6,364 bases of DNA from the NCBI GenBank assembly GCA_015487825.1, contig WFOZ01000855.1, forward strand, positions 1 to 6,364, written 5' to 3'. The position numbers and the translations under genes are program-made. The stretch is from Planctomycetaceae bacterium. Its GTDB lineage: Bacteria; Planctomycetota; Planctomycetia; Planctomycetales; Planctomycetaceae. The notes under the pieces were generated by a model, which saw only the letters and a list, made by a program, of their open reading frames with translations, searched no databases and was not told the DNA's origin. This document shows positions 4,727 to 6,364 of this stretch, piece after piece. Position 1 is the stretch's first letter, and each line of letters starts with the position of its first letter.

Positions 4727-6292
4727 ATGGCCAGTAAGTATCTGAATCTTGAAGAAGCAGCAGCCCGTCTCTCCATCACCGTCGAAGAACTGAATCGTCG
4801 TCGGGAACAAAACGAAATCAGGGCTTTCGCTGACCGTGGAACATGGAAATTTCGAAATGAAGATGTAGAAGAACTGGCGAGAGCTCTTGAGCCGGATTCT
4901 TCCGTCGATTTTGGTTCCATGGGCGATGAAGGAGTATTGGGCGATATCCCTGTTGCCTTTGATGATGACTCCAAAATTAATTTTGATGACGACGTTGGGG
5001 AGCAGCCGACTATTATTAGCAAAAATGCCCCTGGCTCTCCTCCCAGTTCTGACAGCGACGTCCGACTGGTTGTCGATCCTGTCCTGGAATCGGAGGACGC
5101 ATCATTAACACTTCCTGCTTCAGATGCTGAAAAAGACAGCGATGTTCGTTTTGTCGATGAAGACCTCACTAACGTCACTCCCACACCGGTAAGAGTAGGG
5201 GAAGAAGACAGCCAGAATAAAATTCCTGATTCCGATGATGACTGGGCAAGCATTTCCGACAGCGATGTACGGCTTGCTTCACCAGGTTCTGATATTGTTG
5301 TTCAGGATGAGCTTGACGAAACCGTCTCGATGAATCTCTCTTCAAATGATGACGAAGACAGTGACAGCGATGTCACTCTACTCGGTGCAACAGGCGATGA
5401 AAATCTTAGTGATATTCGCCTGGAAGAATTTGAGAATACCGATAGTGACCTGACACTTATGCCTCCTGATGATGACAGTTCCGTCCGGCTTGAGGACTTT
5501 GCAGAAGATGATCAATCTGTACTGAGCGATGTGGTAACGGATCCTGCAAGTGGCCTTTCCTTTTCTTCTGGAGACAGTGGAATTTCATTAGACCTCTCGA
5601 TCGATAGTGGGATCAGCCTTGATGCTGACGATGATGACTCGATTACATTAGCTTCTGAAAGTGGAATTTCGCTCGTTCCCGATAGCGGTATCGGCCTGAC
5701 ACTGGACAGTACGCCCGCTCAAGACGAGGACGTTGGCGGTGCGACCATTCCGATGCTTGATGTCAGTGATGAGGATGACGAAAACGATACCGCTTTTGAT
5801 ATGCCACTGCTTGAGGACAGCGGCGAAATGATCGCTGAAGATGATGACTCAACCGGCGTTGTCATGTTTGACGATGAGTCCGATGACCAGACGATGGAGT
5901 TTGATTCTTCAGATATGGAATCGAGCGATGAATTTGTCGATTTCGACGATGATGACAGCTACGATGAATTGAGCGATGGGGAATTGGATATCTCGGAAGA
6001 CCTGCTCGATGATGACGACATCCTCGAAGCCGATGACGATTCATTTGCCGACGATTTTGAATCGGGAGAAAGTGTGCCTGCACTGGCTATTCCGGGAGGA
6101 ATACGCGGCGGTGCTGCAGTCGCTGCCGACTGGGACATGGTTTCGTTTGGACTGGTTCTGTTGTCAACCGGATTTATGGGAATTTGCACCCTGTTGATGT
6201 TTGATCTGGTTCGTACAATGTGGGGCTACGATGCACCAATCGGCGTTAACGGCATGATCCTGGAAACGCTACAGGGAATCATCAAGTCCTAA
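4727..6292 (+). CDS. Putative membrane-anchored HTH protein with hyperacidic repeat linker
   Basis: Predicted 521-residue protein of unknown function. Residues about 4-53 resemble the excisionase/MerR-like HTH_17 fold: [18 protein letters not shown], then a turn with [14 protein letters not shown], as in many bacterial HTH domains. Residues about 55-450 are a low-complexity, probably disordered linker in which about one residue in three is Asp or Glu, with short SDSDVRL-like and DSGISL-like repeats. After a Gly/Ala-rich hinge (457-466), residues about 471-492 form one hydrophobic helix, followed by a short tail with Arg496. If the HTH is cytoplasmic, the tail faces the other side of the membrane. 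No signal peptide is present. It could tether DNA to the membrane, or the HTH fold could bind protein instead; both are guesses. Automatic labels such as excisionase would mislead, as no integrase or phage gene is nearby. The ATG at 4727 is the first ATG, GTG or TTG after the in-frame stop at 4676; its SD is weak (GGAG, 12 bases upstream). Confidence 0.88.
   Translation: MASKYLNLEEAAARLSITVEELNRRREQNEIRAFADRGTWKFRNEDVEELARALEPDSSVDFGSMGDEGVLGDIPVAFDDDSKINFDDDVGEQPTIISKNAPGSPPSSDSDVRLVVDPVLESEDASLTLPASDAEKDSDVRFVDEDLTNVTPTPVRVGEEDSQNKIPDSDDDWASISDSDVRLASPGSDIVVQDELDETVSMNLSSNDDEDSDSDVTLLGATGDENLSDIRLEEFENTDSDLTLMPPDDDSSVRLEDFAEDDQSVLSDVVTDPASGLSFSSGDSGISLDLSIDSGISLDADDDDSITLASESGISLVPDSGIGLTLDSTPAQDEDVGGATIPMLDVSDEDDENDTAFDMPLLEDSGEMIAEDDDSTGVVMFDDESDDQTMEFDSSDMESSDEFVDFDDDDSYDELSDGELDISEDLLDDDDILEADDDSFADDFESGESVPALAIPGGIRGGAAVAADWDMVSFGLVLLSTGFMGICTLLMFDLVRTMWGYDAPIGVNGMILETLQGIIKS
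5048..5491 (+). repeat. SDSDVRL-type short peptide repeats in the HTH protein
   Basis: Residues 108-255 carry irregularly spaced copies of S-D-S-D-[VIL]-x-[LF]: SDSDVRL at 108, KDSDVRF at 136, SDSDVRL at 177, SDSDVTL at 212, LSDIRL at 227, TDSDLTL at 238 and DSSVRL at 250. Spacing ranges from about 12 to 41 residues. The copies use different codons, so they look old or selected at protein level rather than like a recent DNA tandem duplication. Each is a hydrophobic-x-hydrophobic stub in an acidic, Ser-rich context, which could be a docking motif or a phosphorylation site. Confidence 0.6.
5570..5704 (+). repeat. DSGISL-type short peptide repeats in the HTH protein
   Basis: Residues 282-326 carry a second, denser set: [26 protein letters not shown] and DSGIGLTL, about 8-11 residues apart. 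At the DNA level the copies share a loose AGTGG(A/G)AT core with differing codons. They resemble the upstream SDSDVRL units with the second Asp changed to Gly, which suggests a common origin within the linker. Confidence 0.6.
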
Positions 6293-6314
6293 CTGGACAG
6301 CACCAGGTTAAACT

Positions 6315-6340
6315 CGTTCCCAAGCTCCTGCTTGGGAACG
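6315..6340. repeat. GTTCCCAAGC palindrome, probably a dispersed intergenic repeat
   Basis: CGTTCCCAAGC (6315-6325) and GCTTGGGAACG (6330-6340) form a perfect 11-bp stem with the 4-base loop TCCT, beginning 22 bases after the HTH gene stop codon. I recall near-identical GTTCCCAAGC/GCTTGGGAAC palindromes scattered between genes in planctomycetes, cyanobacteria and other phyla, but cannot check copy number here. It could help end the HTH transcript as a stem-loop, though no U-run follows. It may continue past the window edge. Confidence 0.6.
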
Positions 6341-6364
6341 CACGGCTGGGAAGGTCCTCTTTCC

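Noticed and set aside
4727..4900. Phage or integrative-element excisionase (Xis)
   Set aside because: Only the HTH fold matches. Xis proteins are small and lie beside an integrase; this protein is 521 residues with a membrane helix, and no integrase, att-like repeat or phage gene is visible.
4675..5253. 192-codon minus-strand frame with a Ser-rich translation
   Set aside because: It is the antisense of the GAT/GAC/AGC-rich acidic region of the HTH gene; Asp and Ser codons read backwards give Ser/Ile/Ala-rich nonsense. The plus frame has a clear fold, a membrane helix and full length.
5048..6060. CRISPR array or DNA tandem repeat in the Asp-rich region
   Set aside because: The repetition is at the peptide level with different codons and irregular spacing; there are no constant repeats with unique spacers.

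Overview
The window looks like part of a planctomycete chromosome, probably in or near the Gimesia/Rubinisphaera group. This is an inference from gene style, not a database match. The supporting signs are: a TlpA-type thioredoxin fused to a long planctomycete-like N-terminal region with D-x-N-x-D-G-x-x-D-type loops; a PAS-PAS-RsbU phosphatase; an excisionase-type helix-turn-helix protein with a very acidic Ser/Asp repeat region and a C-terminal membrane segment; moderate GC; long intergenic gaps; and a GTTCCCAAGC...GCTTGGGAAC palindrome of a kind I recall as dispersed between genes in planctomycetes and other bacteria.

Layout. Bases 1-230 hold no convincing gene, only two perfect inverted repeats lying 3' of the first gene. 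Bases 231-2189 (minus strand) encode a secreted 652-residue TlpA-like thioredoxin. Bases 2190-2461 are a divergent promoter region. Bases 2462-3955 (plus) encode a 497-residue cytoplasmic PAS-PAS-PPM phosphatase of the RsbU/SpoIIE class. Bases 3956-4726 are a 771-base gap without a convincing gene. It holds a stem-loop right after the phosphatase stop codon, a strong terminator-like hairpin at 4294-4320 with no obvious gene to serve, two weak small-ORF candidates, and one possible promoter. Bases 4727-6292 (plus) encode a 521-residue putative membrane-anchored DNA-binding protein with a roughly 400-residue hyperacidic linker. Bases 6293-6364 hold the palindromic repeat.

How they may work together. 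No operon is visible: the first two genes are divergent, and the third is separated from the second by 771 bases that include terminator-like structures. The three products act in different places (periplasm or outer compartments for the thioredoxin, cytoplasm for the phosphatase, membrane-bound for the HTH protein), and nothing in the sequence ties them to one pathway. The phosphatase has no anti-sigma factor, anti-anti-sigma factor or kinase gene next to it here. The most unusual item is the third protein: an N-terminal DNA-binding fold, a tract of short SDSDVRL-like and DSGISL-like repeats, a 205-residue stretch with no Lys, Arg or His, and one C-terminal transmembrane helix. I do not know its function.
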